Below, piece by piece: positions 55,081 to 64,000 of a stretch of DNA of 64,000 bases (position 1 is its first letter; every line of letters begins with the position of its first letter). The DNA lies in the NCBI RefSeq assembly GCF_028598805.1, contig NZ_JAQRFI010000012.1, positions 33,268 to 97,267 of the forward strand. The letters are read 5' to 3'. A model generated the notes under the pieces. It was given only the letters and a program-made list of their open reading frames with translations. It made no database searches and was not told where the DNA came from. The position numbers were made by a program, and so were the translations under genes. Source of the DNA: Xenorhabdus yunnanensis. GTDB lineage: Bacteria > Pseudomonadota > Gammaproteobacteria > Enterobacterales > Enterobacteriaceae.

Positions 55081-55097
55081 TGCACTTTTTTGGTGCA
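55081..55097 (-). promoter_or_regulatory. NtrC-binding site at the glnL promoter
   Basis: TGCAC-ttttttg-GTGCA is palindromic and matches the enteric NtrC site. It ends 15 bases before the glnL start, where NtrC represses the separate glnL promoter in E. coli. Confidence 0.75.
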
Positions 55098-55207
55098 TTT
55101 TAGTCTATTTAAGTTATAACTTGATGGATTGTTCTGCTAAGTACGTGTTCTTCTTCTCATTTCGGGTTATTGAGAATATACACCATCATCGCGGGATTAT
55201 TTGCGCA

Positions 55208-55246
55208 GGATTGGTGCATAGGATTAGTGCATAGTATTAGTGCGCC
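55208..55246. repeat. Three 13-bp tandem repeats in the glnA-glnL intergenic region
   Basis: ggattggtgcata (55208-55220), ggattagtgcata (55221-55233) and gtattagtgcgcc (55234-55246). The first holds the NtrC half-site GGTGCA and the second the near match AGTGCA. They lie between the glnA terminator and the glnL NtrC site. Confidence 0.85.
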
Positions 55247-55248
55247 TA

Positions 55249-55279
55249 TTCGTGAAAAGAGCCCATCCAAAGATGGGCT
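55249..55279 (-). terminator. Terminator/attenuator after glnA
   Basis: agcccatc (55260-55267) pairs with gatgggct (55272-55279), loop caaa. On the minus strand it is followed by ctttt. It lies between glnA and glnL and partly separates the abundant glnA message from glnLG. Confidence 0.8.
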
Positions 55280-55335
55280 AAAAAGTTTCACGGCAACAAA
55301 AAATAAATTCGGGATCTATTTGGCTATAAGCAGCA

Positions 55336-56745
55336 TTACACACTGTAATAGAGTTCAAATTCCAGAGGATGTGGCGTCATGCGGACACGCTCAATATCAC
55401 CTTGCTGTAATTTGATATAAGCATCAATCGCATCATCAGTGAAAACACCACCGCGGGTCAGGAACTCACGATCTGCATCTAAGGCCGCCATTGCTTCTTC
55501 CAGAGAAGGAGCTACGGTTGGGATCTCCTGTGCTTCCTCAGCCGGCAGGTCATATAAATTCTTATCCATTGCATCACCGGGATGGATTTTGTTGATGATG
55601 CCATCCAAACCCGCCATCAAGAGAGCAGCGAAAGCCAGATAAGGATTCGCTGCTGGGTCAGGGAAACGGACTTCAATACGGCGGGCTTTTGCACTGGCTA
55701 CAACCGGAATACGGATAGAGGCGGAGCGATTGCGGGCAGAGTAAGCCAACATAACCGGCGCTTCAAAACCCGGCACCAACCGTTTGTATGAATTGGTGGT
55801 TGGGTTGGTGAAGGCATTCAGTGCGCGGGCATGTTTGATGATGCCCCCGATATAGTACAGAGCCAGTTCAGACAGACCACCATACTTATCACCAGCGAAT
55901 AGGTTCGAGCCATTTTTGGACAATGACATATGACAGTGCATGCCTGAACCGTTATCGCCCACCAGCGGTTTTGGCATGAATGTGGCGGTCTTGCCGAATT
56001 TATGGGCAACGTTATGAACCACATATTTATAAATCTGGGTTTCATCTGCCTTTTTGGTCATTGTATTGAAGCGGGTAGCGACTTCATTTTGCCCGGCAGT
56101 GGCGACTTCATGGTGATGAGCTTCAACAATCAGCCCCATTTTTTCCATCGTCAGGCATATGGCTGAACGTAGATCCTGAGAAGAGTCCACCGGAGGCACA
56201 GGAAAATAACCGCCTTTAACGCCCGGCCGATGGCCTTTATTACCATTTTCATAACGTGTACCGCTGTTCCATGCCGCCTCAATATCATCAATGTGGTAAT
56301 ACGAGCCAGAGATAGAATTGCCGAAACGAATATCATCAAACAGGAAAAACTCAGGTTCCGGCCCAAATAACACCGTATCTGCGATGTCACTTGCACGCAG
56401 GAAATCTTCTGCGCGTTTGGCGATGGAGCGAGGATCACGACCATAGCCTTGCATAGTGCCGGGTTCTAAAATATCGCAACGTATAATCAGAGTGGCATCA
56501 TTAAAAAATGGGTCAAGCATGGCAGTGTTTGGATCAGGCATTAACACCATATCGGACTCATTGATACCTTTCCATCCACCGATAGAGGAGCCATCAAACA
56601 TTTTGCCATCTTCAAAGAAGTCTTCATCAATCTGGTGGGCTGGGATGGTGATATGTTGCTCTTTACCTTTGGTATCGGTAAAACGTAAGTCAATAAACTT
56701 CACCTGATGTTCTTCAATCATGGACAAAACATGCTCAATGGACAT
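55336..56745 (-). CDS. glnA: GlnA, glutamine synthetase type I
   Basis: A 469-residue subunit of the dodecameric enzyme that joins ammonia and glutamate with ATP. Metal and substrate motifs: [65 protein letters not shown] and [19 protein letters not shown]. The adenylylated tyrosine is in [10 protein letters not shown], so control by GlnE is expected. AGGAGA stands seven bases before the ATG. Confidence 0.98.
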   Translation of the reverse strand: MSIEHVLSMIEEHQVKFIDLRFTDTKGKEQHITIPAHQIDEDFFEDGKMFDGSSIGGWKGINESDMVLMPDPNTAMLDPFFNDATLIIRCDILEPGTMQGYGRDPRSIAKRAEDFLRASDIADTVLFGPEPEFFLFDDIRFGNSISGSYYHIDDIEAAWNSGTRYENGNKGHRPGVKGGYFPVPPVDSSQDLRSAICLTMEKMGLIVEAHHHEVATAGQNEVATRFNTMTKKADETQIYKYVVHNVAHKFGKTATFMPKPLVGDNGSGMHCHMSLSKNGSNLFAGDKYGGLSELALYYIGGIIKHARALNAFTNPTTNSYKRLVPGFEAPVMLAYSARNRSASIRIPVVASAKARRIEVRFPDPAANPYLAFAALLMAGLDGIINKIHPGDAMDKNLYDLPAEEAQEIPTVAPSLEEAMAALDADREFLTRGGVFTDDAIDAYIKLQQGDIERVRMTPHPLEFELYYSV

Positions 56746-56863
56746 ACTGAACTCTCCTGGGTTACGTCAGCCTGATAGAACGATGCAAGAAGGATGTCGT
56801 TTTATCTTAAAGGGGCATTTCTAGACGATCAATTTTTATAAAACCGGTATTGCAATAGAGAAA

Positions 56864-56880
56864 TGCGAAAAGTGTGCCAA
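56864..56880 (-). promoter_or_regulatory. Sigma-54 promoter of glnA
   Basis: Read on the minus strand: TTGGCACACTTTTCGCA, with GG and GC spaced as -24/-12. E. coli glnAp2 is nearly the same (TTGGCAC...TTTCGCT). The expected leader to the glnA start is about 105 bases. Confidence 0.88.
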
Positions 56881-56965
56881 CATTAACAAATCATTTAATA
56901 TCAATAAATTGTTATTTGGCGACTAAAAAATCATGGGGAAAAAAGATAGTTTTTAAATATACTTG

Positions 56966-57012
56966 CCCCAAATTGGGGAGTGGTGAAAATAGAGTTGCAC
57001 TATAATGATGCA
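56966..57012 (-). promoter_or_regulatory. NtrC enhancer region of glnA
   Basis: TGCACTATAATGATGCA (56996-57012) differs by two bases from the strong E. coli NtrC site (TGCACTATATTGGTGCA) and lies about 115 bases upstream of the -24 element. The dyad ccccaaattgggg (56966-56978) lies 18 bases nearer to the promoter and may be a second, weaker site. Confidence 0.75.
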
Positions 57013-57147
57013 ATTGAGTGTTTAATCAATATCTATGTTTAATCAATATATGTAAGCAATAAGGCGCAATCTGTCATATAACATCAACATTGATTGCGCC
57101 TTCTGGTTTAGAGTGAACTGATTATTATTTTGGTATCAGATATCATC
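57013..57147. repeat. 17-bp tandem repeat and stem-loop between glnA and the RCC1-like gene
   Basis: gtttaatcaatatctat (57020-57036) is followed by gtttaatcaatatatgt (57037-57053). Next comes an 11-bp stem, aaggcgcaatc (57061-57071) with gattgcgcctt (57092-57102), loop 20. The stem probably marks the 3' end of the RCC1-like transcript, although no T-run follows. Confidence 0.7.
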
Positions 57148-58920
57148 TTAATCCATATAATAGGTCAGCTTACCATCGAACAGAGCTTGTACTTCACTGC
57201 TATCTCCACCACCGTCAGAACTACCCCAGGTATAGACTTTGTTATCTGCTGTCAGAGCAAGAAACGCTGTCCCTGTCCCGTAGATCGCTCTTACATTTTT
57301 CATATCAGGTTGAGATATTGAAGGATAAATAGCAAACTCATTGTTTCTCCCATTGTTTATCCAAGTGACTACGGTACCGTTTTGTCTCAATGCCGCGGTT
57401 CCATTGGCTGCGGTTGCTATTTGAACTATATCTGTAAGGTTTAAAAACTCCCTGCTCGTTATAGGATTAAATCCACGGACATATGGCTTGTTGTCTTGCA
57501 GTATGAGAATTTTTTCTCCAGTGGTTGATAGATCCGTTGCTTGAGTCCAGTCGTTAACGGGAGTGTTGTTTTCCAGTATGCCACTCCAAGCGTACGCTTT
57601 ACCAGTACGGTGAACGGCTATGTTGCCTTCTTGCCCCTCACCAGAGTTGGTCGGGTCTGGCTGGCGCAAACCTATTCCTGCGGCTTGTATAAAATCTTGA
57701 TATGGGGGGTTAAAACCGCTAAACATGTCTGGATCACCCCAAGTAGAAAGATTACCGCTCTCATCTATAGTGGCGAAACCCCTAGGCATTGATGTAAGGT
57801 TCCGTGGGTACGGAACATAAGAAGAAGGCGGTTCGAGATTCCATCCTGCTCCTGACTTACCCCACCAACTTTGTAACGTGCCGGAATTATATATAGTACA
57901 AGCAAAACTATTTCCGACAAAAATATTCTTCCCATTTCCAAGAGAAGGATAAGTACCATTAATGTCTCCCCAAGCCACTATCTGTGCATTAGCTTTCGAG
58001 ATGGCAAAAAAGCTATTTCCACCGGCTCCTACATCATCAAAGGAACCGATAGGGGCAGGGCTACCGCTAGTCCATAATGTTGAATTCACACTAAGTCCAG
58101 CATAAGCAGGGCCATTTGTGGTAATGGTCTTAATGCCAGATTGAGTATAGGAATTACCGAAGCTTCCTCCCCAGCCAACCATGGTGTTGTCATTGAGTAG
58201 TACAGCAAAAGCAGAGGAATATTGAGTCTCCATCGGATCGTTAAAAGCTCCTGCTGGAAGACCTAGCGTACCACCATTACCAAACACATTGATTGGGTTT
58301 ATTGTGAGAGTGTTAGTGCCGTCACTAACACTAATGGGAAGCCACGGAGCAGTATCATAGAAAAATGAGGAATTATTATATGAAAAAGGAGAAGTGAATG
58401 GTGATGTTCCACCTATATAACTCCATATTACTGGATGTGGAGCACCTTCTTTAGTCCAAGCAGTCAGACGCTGTGGTGCTTTAAGCCCATTAGCCACAGC
58501 AAGATCAGCATAACGAGCACCCATAACGATAAAGGGTTCTTTGTCTGCTGGTGGTTTTACAGGTGGTGTTATCGATGTGCCATCGATAACGCTGATATTC
58601 ACTAGTGGCGAGTAAATAGGGTTGTTTCCAATGACATCGTCAACTGTATAACCCACCTTATATTTTTTGGGAAGCATATCAGAAGAAAAATCAAACTCGA
58701 TAAAAGGGTCAATGGCACCTTGTAGCTGCTTTGTAGAGCTAATAGACTCATTGTTGTCATCAGTAAATGCAACTGTAATCGAGTCACCATCAGAGAGATT
58801 AAGGGGAGGAGATGTTGATACTTTAACCTTAATCTTTTCTCCATGTAATTTAGATTTATCCAGAACACCATTTTGAGCTTGAGGTAAAATAGGAGGTGGG
58901 AGTAAATTATTTTCGCTCAT
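57148..58920 (-). CDS. RCC1-like beta-propeller protein with N-terminal Ig-like domain
   Basis: A 590-residue protein. Residues about 20-130 look like an immunoglobulin-type domain (KIKVKVSTSPPLNLSDGDSI, KYKVGYTVDDVIGNNPIYS), followed by a proline-rich linker (TPPVKPPADKEP). From about 240, RCC1-type blades appear with a V-x-x-W-G core: TMVGWGGSF, QIVAWGDING, LSTWGDPDM, KAYAWSGIL, VVTWINNG, VYTWGSSDGG. No signal peptide, membrane anchor or enzyme motif is visible. ATG 58920 is chosen over an in-frame start 14 codons earlier. It is divergent from an invasin-type adhesin. It may be exported without a classical signal or act as an effector; bacterial RCC1 proteins include host-directed ones. Function unknown. 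Confidence 0.65.
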   Translation of the reverse strand: MSENNLLPPPILPQAQNGVLDKSKLHGEKIKVKVSTSPPLNLSDGDSITVAFTDDNNESISSTKQLQGAIDPFIEFDFSSDMLPKKYKVGYTVDDVIGNNPIYSPLVNISVIDGTSITPPVKPPADKEPFIVMGARYADLAVANGLKAPQRLTAWTKEGAPHPVIWSYIGGTSPFTSPFSYNNSSFFYDTAPWLPISVSDGTNTLTINPINVFGNGGTLGLPAGAFNDPMETQYSSAFAVLLNDNTMVGWGGSFGNSYTQSGIKTITTNGPAYAGLSVNSTLWTSGSPAPIGSFDDVGAGGNSFFAISKANAQIVAWGDINGTYPSLGNGKNIFVGNSFACTIYNSGTLQSWWGKSGAGWNLEPPSSYVPYPRNLTSMPRGFATIDESGNLSTWGDPDMFSGFNPPYQDFIQAAGIGLRQPDPTNSGEGQEGNIAVHRTGKAYAWSGILENNTPVNDWTQATDLSTTGEKILILQDNKPYVRGFNPITSREFLNLTDIVQIATAANGTAALRQNGTVVTWINNGRNNEFAIYPSISQPDMKNVRAIYGTGTAFLALTADNKVYTWGSSDGGGDSSEVQALFDGKLTYYMD

Positions 58921-59373
58921 GATAATTAAGTCCTTATGTTTTTGATAATAATAGAAAAACACTAACCCTGAAAGAAGAGTGATGAATATAAATAAAAAAA
59001 AGTTTAGTGACTAATGAAAATAAGCTATCACTTTAATGCAAAGTGGTGGTAACAACAGTCATTTTTGGTATTGTTTACAAGGAAATAGGAGCGATTTGCG
59101 ATTCTGGAGATATTAAAATTAGTTATCACAACGATGAACTTATGAATTTAATATGATTTGTAGATGTTAATTGAACATGTGTTAACTTGTTGCTTTTGAA
59201 AATAAAAAACCATTTGATAACAATTGGTTATTAATTGATGATTATTTTAAATTACTAACAATTAAAATTATATACTATATGATGTAAGGGGGTATTGTCA
59301 CTTATGTATCTTAAGTGAAAAATGGTGATTTTATTTAAAATGAATTATTAAATATATTCTGAGGTATTTATAT
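58921..59373. other. AT-rich divergent region between the RCC1-like and adhesin genes
   Basis: About 450 bases, very AT-rich, holding both promoters. No ORF, hairpin or repeat stands out. The adhesin ribosome site (GAGG) is nine bases before 59374. Confidence 0.6.
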
Positions 59374-62300
59374 ATGTCTTCATGTATAATGATAATTATC
59401 CGTTTTTTTATTTTCTGTTACATACTATTTTTTCCATCCTCTATAATTAGTGCTTTTGCAGATGGATATGTAACAACGAACAAAGTACATATGAAGAATT
59501 CAGATGGTCAGAATGATATAGATATTCAATTTAATCAATTAAGTAAGAAAGAAATTAACAAAAACACCAGTGATATTTCAGAGTCTGACACACCAGATTT
59601 AATTGCCAGAAATATTCAGACTGTAGGCAATATCCTATTATCTTCTCCTTCGGATTTAGCAGAGCAAGCTAAATCTTATGCATTGGGTAAATTCAACAGC
59701 ACTATTTCTTCCGAAGCCCAAAAATGGTTATCACAGTTTGGTACTGCCAGAATTAATTTTGGTCTGGGTAAAAAAGGAACGCTGGAAAATAACTCCCTCG
59801 ATCTATTGCTGCCACTTTACGACAATAAAGCAGACTGGTTGCTCTTCTCTCAATTAGGCTACCGTAACAAAGATAGCCGCAATACCATTAACGTAGGTTT
59901 AGGTGGACGTTATTTTTATCAAAACTGGATGTATGGCCTGAATACTTTTTATGATCATGACTTGACGGGAAAAAACCAGCGTTTAGGTTTGGGAGGGGAA
60001 ATTTGGGGCGACTATATCAAAATCTCCGCTAATACTTATTATCGTTTGAGTGGATTACAAGAATCACGTAATTTTAAGGATTATCATGAACGTCCGGCAA
60101 ATGGTTATGATATTAACGGTGAATTTTTCCTGCCCGCTTATCCCAATCTTGGCGCTAAATTAACATACGAACAATATTTCGGTGATAACGTTACCTTATT
60201 TAATCGTGATACCAGACAGAGAAATCCGAGTCTAGCTAAACTAGGTTTAACTTATACTCCGATCCCACTGGTAACAATGGGTGTGGATTATAAACAAGGT
60301 GAAAGCGGCCATACGGAAACGCAATTTTTGGTCAATTTCAATTATAAACTGGGTGTGCCTCTCAATACTCAATTATCACCAGAAAACGTGGCTGCAATGC
60401 GTACATTGGCAGGCAGTCGTTATGATTTGGTGGAAAGAAATAACAATATTGTGCTTGATCATATCAAGCAATCCACTATTCAACTTTCTATACCATCCAC
60501 TTTAATGGGTTACAGTCACGAAGAAAAAACAATACCAGCCACTAATAACCCGAACAATAAAATTGAAGAGCAAAAAAATGAGGGTTTTGTCAAATTTATC
60601 AAAGATGGCGGAAAGTTAGATGTTAAGGGGAATAAAATTTCAATTACATTCCCGACATATCAACTTGGCACTGGAAAATCTAACAATTATCCTATTAGTT
60701 TCAACATATTTGAGAATAGTAATACAAAAACAGTTTCTCATCATGAAACAATGACCTTAATTGTAAGGCCATTTGTAGTGAAAGAAAAAGAAGTCAATCC
60801 TACAGAAACATTATCAGCTGATGGTAAACAAGCTTATCTCTTTACCCCCGTAATAACCTCCGATACTGTGGGTAACCAGCCTTTAGCTCAGGTTACACTT
60901 GATAATGTCCAATGGACAACTGAACCGGAGATTGGTGAACAATCAGGGTTACAGTGGGGAAAACCCGAAAAAACATCAAAAACCAATGATAAAGGGCAAT
61001 TACAAACCGCTTTAACCAGTTCTAAGCCTATCAAAGATGTAAAAGTATTCCTGCAAATGGACGGGATGCCGAAAACGCAAGTGGGGACAGTGAGTTTTGG
61101 AGAAAATACTTCACGTTTTTATGTGGATAAGATAAAAATTTCATTGCCAAACAATATGACAGCACCTCTAACAGCGGATGGTATCCAGGCTTATACCTAT
61201 AAAGCTGTTGTTTTGGATGGCAGTAATAATCCAGTCCCACCAAACACATTAATCACTGATGTAAAATGGGATCACGATCATAAAGAGATTTCGACTTTGA
61301 AATTAGTACCTAATGGTGACAAAACTGATGCTGAAGGGCAATTAACCGCAACATTGACGAGCTCTGAGCCAGTAGATAATGTCACTGTTACTCTTTCGAT
61401 TGAAGAGCATCAAAAAAAATCAGCGAACCTTGTTTTTTTCAAGCCTGCAAAGATTTCGCTTAGTATTGATCCTGACAAAAAAATTATAACGGTTCATCAA
61501 ACCTATACTTTGACGGCAGTAATCAAGGATATTAATAATAAACCTGAGTCCAATAAAAAAGTTAGTTGGGCCTTAAAAAATCCTAATCAAGAAGGTGTAA
61601 CAATATCTTCAACAAGCAGTACTACAGGTAATAATGGTCAAGCTACTACGACATTGACCAGTACTAAAGCTAATAAGATTACAGTAGTAGCCTCTGTTGA
61701 TGAGGTAAGCGTGCAAGGAACAAATACTGTAGATGTAGAATTCCAATGGCCAAAAATCCAGAGGCCAATTTTAAAATCAGGCCAAAAGAGTGGAACTGTT
61801 TCTCCAAATGGGACAGACCATTATAGCTTTATTGCTGAAGTATCCAATTTAGATGGTACACCTTATACAAAAGCAGATCTTATATGGAGTCCAAGTTATC
61901 CACAGGGTACGGACAAAAACAAAACTTGGTTGAAAGATCAGGTCGTTGGTCAACCTGATGGAAAAGCAACAGTACAATTGGTAAGTAATCAGAAAAATCC
62001 TGTTGTGAAAGGTGCACAGGCTTGTCTTGCTATTGTTAATGAGCCTTCGACAGAGCAATGTTCAGAGCCTGTAAATTTTGCATCGCCACAAGTAGAGTAT
62101 GAAATTGCAAGTGTTGAGGTCTATCGTGTAGAGATATCAGGTAAAGATGAAAATTTTGATCCTCAACACCCGTTATTTGGTGATGGGAAATCATTATATA
62201 AATACAGAGCGAAGATCGTTGATAAACAAAAGAAAGATGCAATTATTAATCATCAACTCAGTGATGTAACATGGGCACGAGATCATAGTAATATTGACGA

Positions 62301-63168
62301 CTCTGAAGTACCGCCACTCGAATGGGATAAAGAGAATAAGACAGATGGAAGAGGGTATTTATATGCAACATTGAAAAGCTATGTGGGTATTGATGATATA
62401 AAAGTAACATTAAATATGACTGGATTACATGGTAGTAAGTTGTTTCAAGATGCTAATAAAAAAGTTAGCTTTGAGCCTACACCGGAGCCAGTGGCTTTAA
62501 TGGTTTATCGATTTGATAGAACAACAAATCAACCAGATAAATCTGCTAGCCAACTATTTAAAGAGCAGAACAGACCATATAATGTGTTTACCGATAACCT
62601 GATAGCTGAATTGAGATCAGTTACAGGTGAGGAACTAGTCAAGCCTGGTGATACTCCCAGTTATAATGTGAAAAAGATAGGTGGCAAGTGGGATCCAGTT
62701 ACAATAGATAATAACACCGGATTGATAACATTTCAGGCTCCGGGACAAGCCAGAATTACTATTAATGTCAAGAAAAACAATGGAACAAAGCGTAAATATA
62801 CTTATATAACTTATCCTCGTAGACTATTTGTATATTCACCTGGTTACACTTTTACTTATCCAATGAATGATGAACACAATTGTGAGAATCTTAAAGACGA
62901 TGGAGAAACAGGGCACTCACCTACTGTTTCTCAGTTGGTCTCATCAGGAACAGGCACCGCATTATCTGATGATTTTCCAAATTCTTATAAATTTGGTATT
63001 TTGGATGACATTGGTCCGATAAGTAAAACAAGTTCTTATATTAAGATGCTAAGAAGTCGTAATGAACTAGGAAAGTATTTTGTATATGATACAGCTACTG
63101 GTAGAGAGGTTCCATTAATATCAGATGGTAATACTCTTCAAGCATTTGTTATATGTATCGTGGAATAA
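59374..63168 (+). CDS. Inverse autotransporter adhesin (intimin/invasin family)
   Basis: A 1264-residue outer-membrane protein. Signal peptide 1-30 (ends ISAFA-DG). The inverse autotransporter beta-barrel (about 95-335) shows ARINFGLGKKGTLENNSLDL, YRNKDSRNTINVGLGGRYF and GMYGLNTFYDHDLTGKN-like strands (WMYGLNTFYDHDLTG). A linker with VAAMRTLAGSRYDLVERNNN closes the barrel. At least five Ig-like Big_1 domains follow (about 475-1010; repeated TDxxGQLxxxLTSSKP), then a Big_2-like domain (about 1040-1150). The last 100 residues hold two cysteines (HNCENL, VICIVE), as in the lectin-like tip of invasins. No LysM domain is seen between signal and barrel. It should display the Ig rod outside the cell for attachment to a host. 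Recent repeat-driven growth is suggested by the similar Ig domains. Confidence 0.9.
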   Translation: MSSCIMIIIRFFIFCYILFFPSSIISAFADGYVTTNKVHMKNSDGQNDIDIQFNQLSKKEINKNTSDISESDTPDLIARNIQTVGNILLSSPSDLAEQAKSYALGKFNSTISSEAQKWLSQFGTARINFGLGKKGTLENNSLDLLLPLYDNKADWLLFSQLGYRNKDSRNTINVGLGGRYFYQNWMYGLNTFYDHDLTGKNQRLGLGGEIWGDYIKISANTYYRLSGLQESRNFKDYHERPANGYDINGEFFLPAYPNLGAKLTYEQYFGDNVTLFNRDTRQRNPSLAKLGLTYTPIPLVTMGVDYKQGESGHTETQFLVNFNYKLGVPLNTQLSPENVAAMRTLAGSRYDLVERNNNIVLDHIKQSTIQLSIPSTLMGYSHEEKTIPATNNPNNKIEEQKNEGFVKFIKDGGKLDVKGNKISITFPTYQLGTGKSNNYPISFNIFENSNTKTVSHHETMTLIVRPFVVKEKEVNPTETLSADGKQAYLFTPVITSDTVGNQPLAQVTLDNVQWTTEPEIGEQSGLQWGKPEKTSKTNDKGQLQTALTSSKPIKDVKVFLQMDGMPKTQVGTVSFGENTSRFYVDKIKISLPNNMTAPLTADGIQAYTYKAVVLDGSNNPVPPNTLITDVKWDHDHKEISTLKLVPNGDKTDAEGQLTATLTSSEPVDNVTVTLSIEEHQKKSANLVFFKPAKISLSIDPDKKIITVHQTYTLTAVIKDINNKPESNKKVSWALKNPNQEGVTISSTSSTTGNNGQATTTLTSTKANKITVVASVDEVSVQGTNTVDVEFQWPKIQRPILKSGQKSGTVSPNGTDHYSFIAEVSNLDGTPYTKADLIWSPSYPQGTDKNKTWLKDQVVGQPDGKATVQLVSNQKNPVVKGAQACLAIVNEPSTEQCSEPVNFASPQVEYEIASVEVYRVEISGKDENFDPQHPLFGDGKSLYKYRAKIVDKQKKDAIINHQLSDVTWARDHSNIDDSEVPPLEWDKENKTDGRGYLYATLKSYVGIDDIKVTLNMTGLHGSKLFQDANKKVSFEPTPEPVALMVYRFDRTTNQPDKSASQLFKEQNRPYNVFTDNLIAELRSVTGEELVKPGDTPSYNVKKIGGKWDPVTIDNNTGLITFQAPGQARITINVKKNNGTKRKYTYITYPRRLFVYSPGYTFTYPMNDEHNCENLKDDGETGHSPTVSQLVSSGTGTALSDDFPNSYKFGILDDIGPISKTSSYIKMLRSRNELGKYFVYDTATGREVPLISDGNTLQAFVICIVE

Positions 63169-63177
63169 ATAACTTAT

Positions 63178-64000
63178 GGGAACCTCTAAAAACTCTTAAT
63201 ACAAAAAATAAGATCAATTTTGCACTCACCAATAAATGACCTTATTGTATATGACTTTTTCTTGCTTTTTCAGGGGAAAAAATAAACTCATCGCTTTTTC
63301 ATCACATACCGGAATTAAAAGGCATGAATGCCGGATTTTCCAAAATAAACCAAACGTTGCAAATCATAGCAGGTTGCCTTCAGAGTCATCGCAAAATTGG
63401 CTCGCAGCTGGCCTATCGTTCGGATAAATTTTTCACCCATCTGAGAGAATGAACCAAAGATATGTTCTACTCGTGCTCGGGTTTTCGCTATTTTCTTATT
63501 GCGGCCTTTCTGGCAGTCTGATAAGGGCTTATTGCGTGACGCTTTCCTCTGAATATGAACACGATAGCCCTGTTCCTTCAGCGCACGTTCACGCATCTGG
63601 CTGGCATACCCTTTATCAGCATAAATGTCTCGACTTGTATTTGACCGATCCAAAACGGCTTCAAAAAACTGGCTATCATGGACAGCAGCGGTTCCTGTCG
63701 CGATGTGGCGGATCACTTTATATTTTGTATCGACATTAATGGTAAGTTTATAGCCAAAATAACTTTTACCGTTCTTTTTCGTCCAGGTTGCCTCGGTGTC
63801 TTTCTGGCATCGTTTGTTTGCTGTCCAGTTATCCGGGGTTTTACCCTGACGGATTTGTTCATTCTCTTCCTTCTTATTGTGCTGCTTAGTACTACAGCCG
63901 TAATTGCTCTGTAAGCCGATGATCTCCCCGGCGGCGGTAGTGACATTGTTGCGCCCGGTATTGATGCCGTCGTCGCCAGTCTGACCAATGTAAAATCTGT
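63178..64000 (-). mobile_element. IS5-family insertion sequence, cut by the window edge
   Basis: The transposase gene and the flanking end lie downstream of the adhesin. ggaacctctaaaaactc at about 63179 resembles terminal repeats of the IS5 group (ggaacctct start), so the element probably ends about 10 bases after the adhesin stop. The other end is outside the window, so the target duplication cannot be checked. Confidence 0.65.
63315..64000 (-). CDS. IS5-family DDE transposase, N-terminus beyond the window
   Basis: The frame is open from the window end to the stop at 63315 (228 residues seen). DDE residues are in KLTINVDTKYKVIRHIATG (first Asp is further upstream or here), IYADKGYAS (Asp) and KTRARVEHIFGSF (Glu), typical of the IS5 group. 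The frame shows no break, so this copy may be functional. Two shorter frames in the same region are parts or shadows of it. Confidence 0.88.
   Translation of the reverse strand, partial: RFYIGQTGDDGINTGRNNVTTAAGEIIGLQSNYGCSTKQHNKKEENEQIRQGKTPDNWTANKRCQKDTEATWTKKNGKSYFGYKLTINVDTKYKVIRHIATGTAAVHDSQFFEAVLDRSNTSRDIYADKGYASQMRERALKEQGYRVHIQRKASRNKPLSDCQKGRNKKIAKTRARVEHIFGSFSQMGEKFIRTIGQLRANFAMTLKATCYDLQRLVYFGKSGIHAF

Noticed and set aside
63713..63988. 91-codon minus-strand frame at the right edge
   Set aside because: It is out of frame with the transposase; the true transposase frame is open through the same bases to the window end.

Overview
The window is a chromosomal segment of a gamma-proteobacterium of the order Enterobacterales, most likely Xenorhabdus (Photorhabdus is the next candidate). 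Four things point there. Many proteins closely resemble their E. coli counterparts (Tex, PstABC, HemN, GlnA, YhfZ). EnvZ lacks most of the periplasmic domain, as reported for X. nematophila. The intergenic DNA is AT-rich. Single AT-rich effector-like genes (TcdA/TcdB-type glycosyltransferase, lethal-factor-like metalloprotease, invasin-type adhesin) sit among housekeeping genes. The genus is an inference from gene content, not from a database search.

Layout. 1-1.3 kb: 3' part of paaZ. 1.5-2.6: glycosyltransferase with toxin-type motifs. 3.1-9.8: yhfZ-yhfY-yhfX-php-yhfU-yhfT-yhfS operon without yhfW. 10.4-11.9: gluzincin-type protease and a GNAT acetyltransferase. 12.2-18.5: glpE-glpG-glpR and glpD, nfuA, gntX, bioH. 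18.5-29.8: accessory block of an OsmC-like gene, an AraC-type regulator, emrBA and a divergent five-gene operon. 29.8-33.6: feoABC and a flavin-binding-fold protein. 34.1-39.3: tex, greB, ompR-envZ. 39.4-44.1: pstSCAB-phoU. 44.3-46.7: amino-acid ABC transporter without an ATPase gene. 47.3-50.9: purine permease, membrane glycosyltransferase, yihI. 51.1-56.7: hemN and glnA-glnL-glnG. 57.1-63.2: a secreted-looking RCC1-like protein divergent from an inverse autotransporter adhesin. 63.2-64: IS5-family element running off the window.

The best candidate for an undescribed system is the operon at 23489-29212. It encodes a LuxE-type acyl-activating enzyme, an IscU-type scaffold with all three cysteines, a NifS-type cysteine desulfurase, a fatty-acyl-AMP ligase carrying its own acyl carrier domain, and a flavin monooxygenase. 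Three consecutive ATGA stop/start overlaps couple the last four genes. It is divergent from an EmrAB exporter and an AraC regulator. The block lies between bioH and feoC, which in E. coli are separated only by yhgA. I read it as a small biosynthesis and export cluster for a sulfur-containing acyl metabolite; this is inference.

A second theme is short tandem duplication. In-frame 15-bp repeats lie inside paaZ, envZ and pstB, and 13- to 22-bp repeats lie in at least six intergenic regions. Regulatory sites readable in the sequence include a sigma-54 promoter and NtrC sites at glnA-glnL, Pho boxes before pstS that overlap the end of envZ, Fur and FNR boxes before feoA, a PurR box before the purine permease, and GlpR half-sites before glpD.
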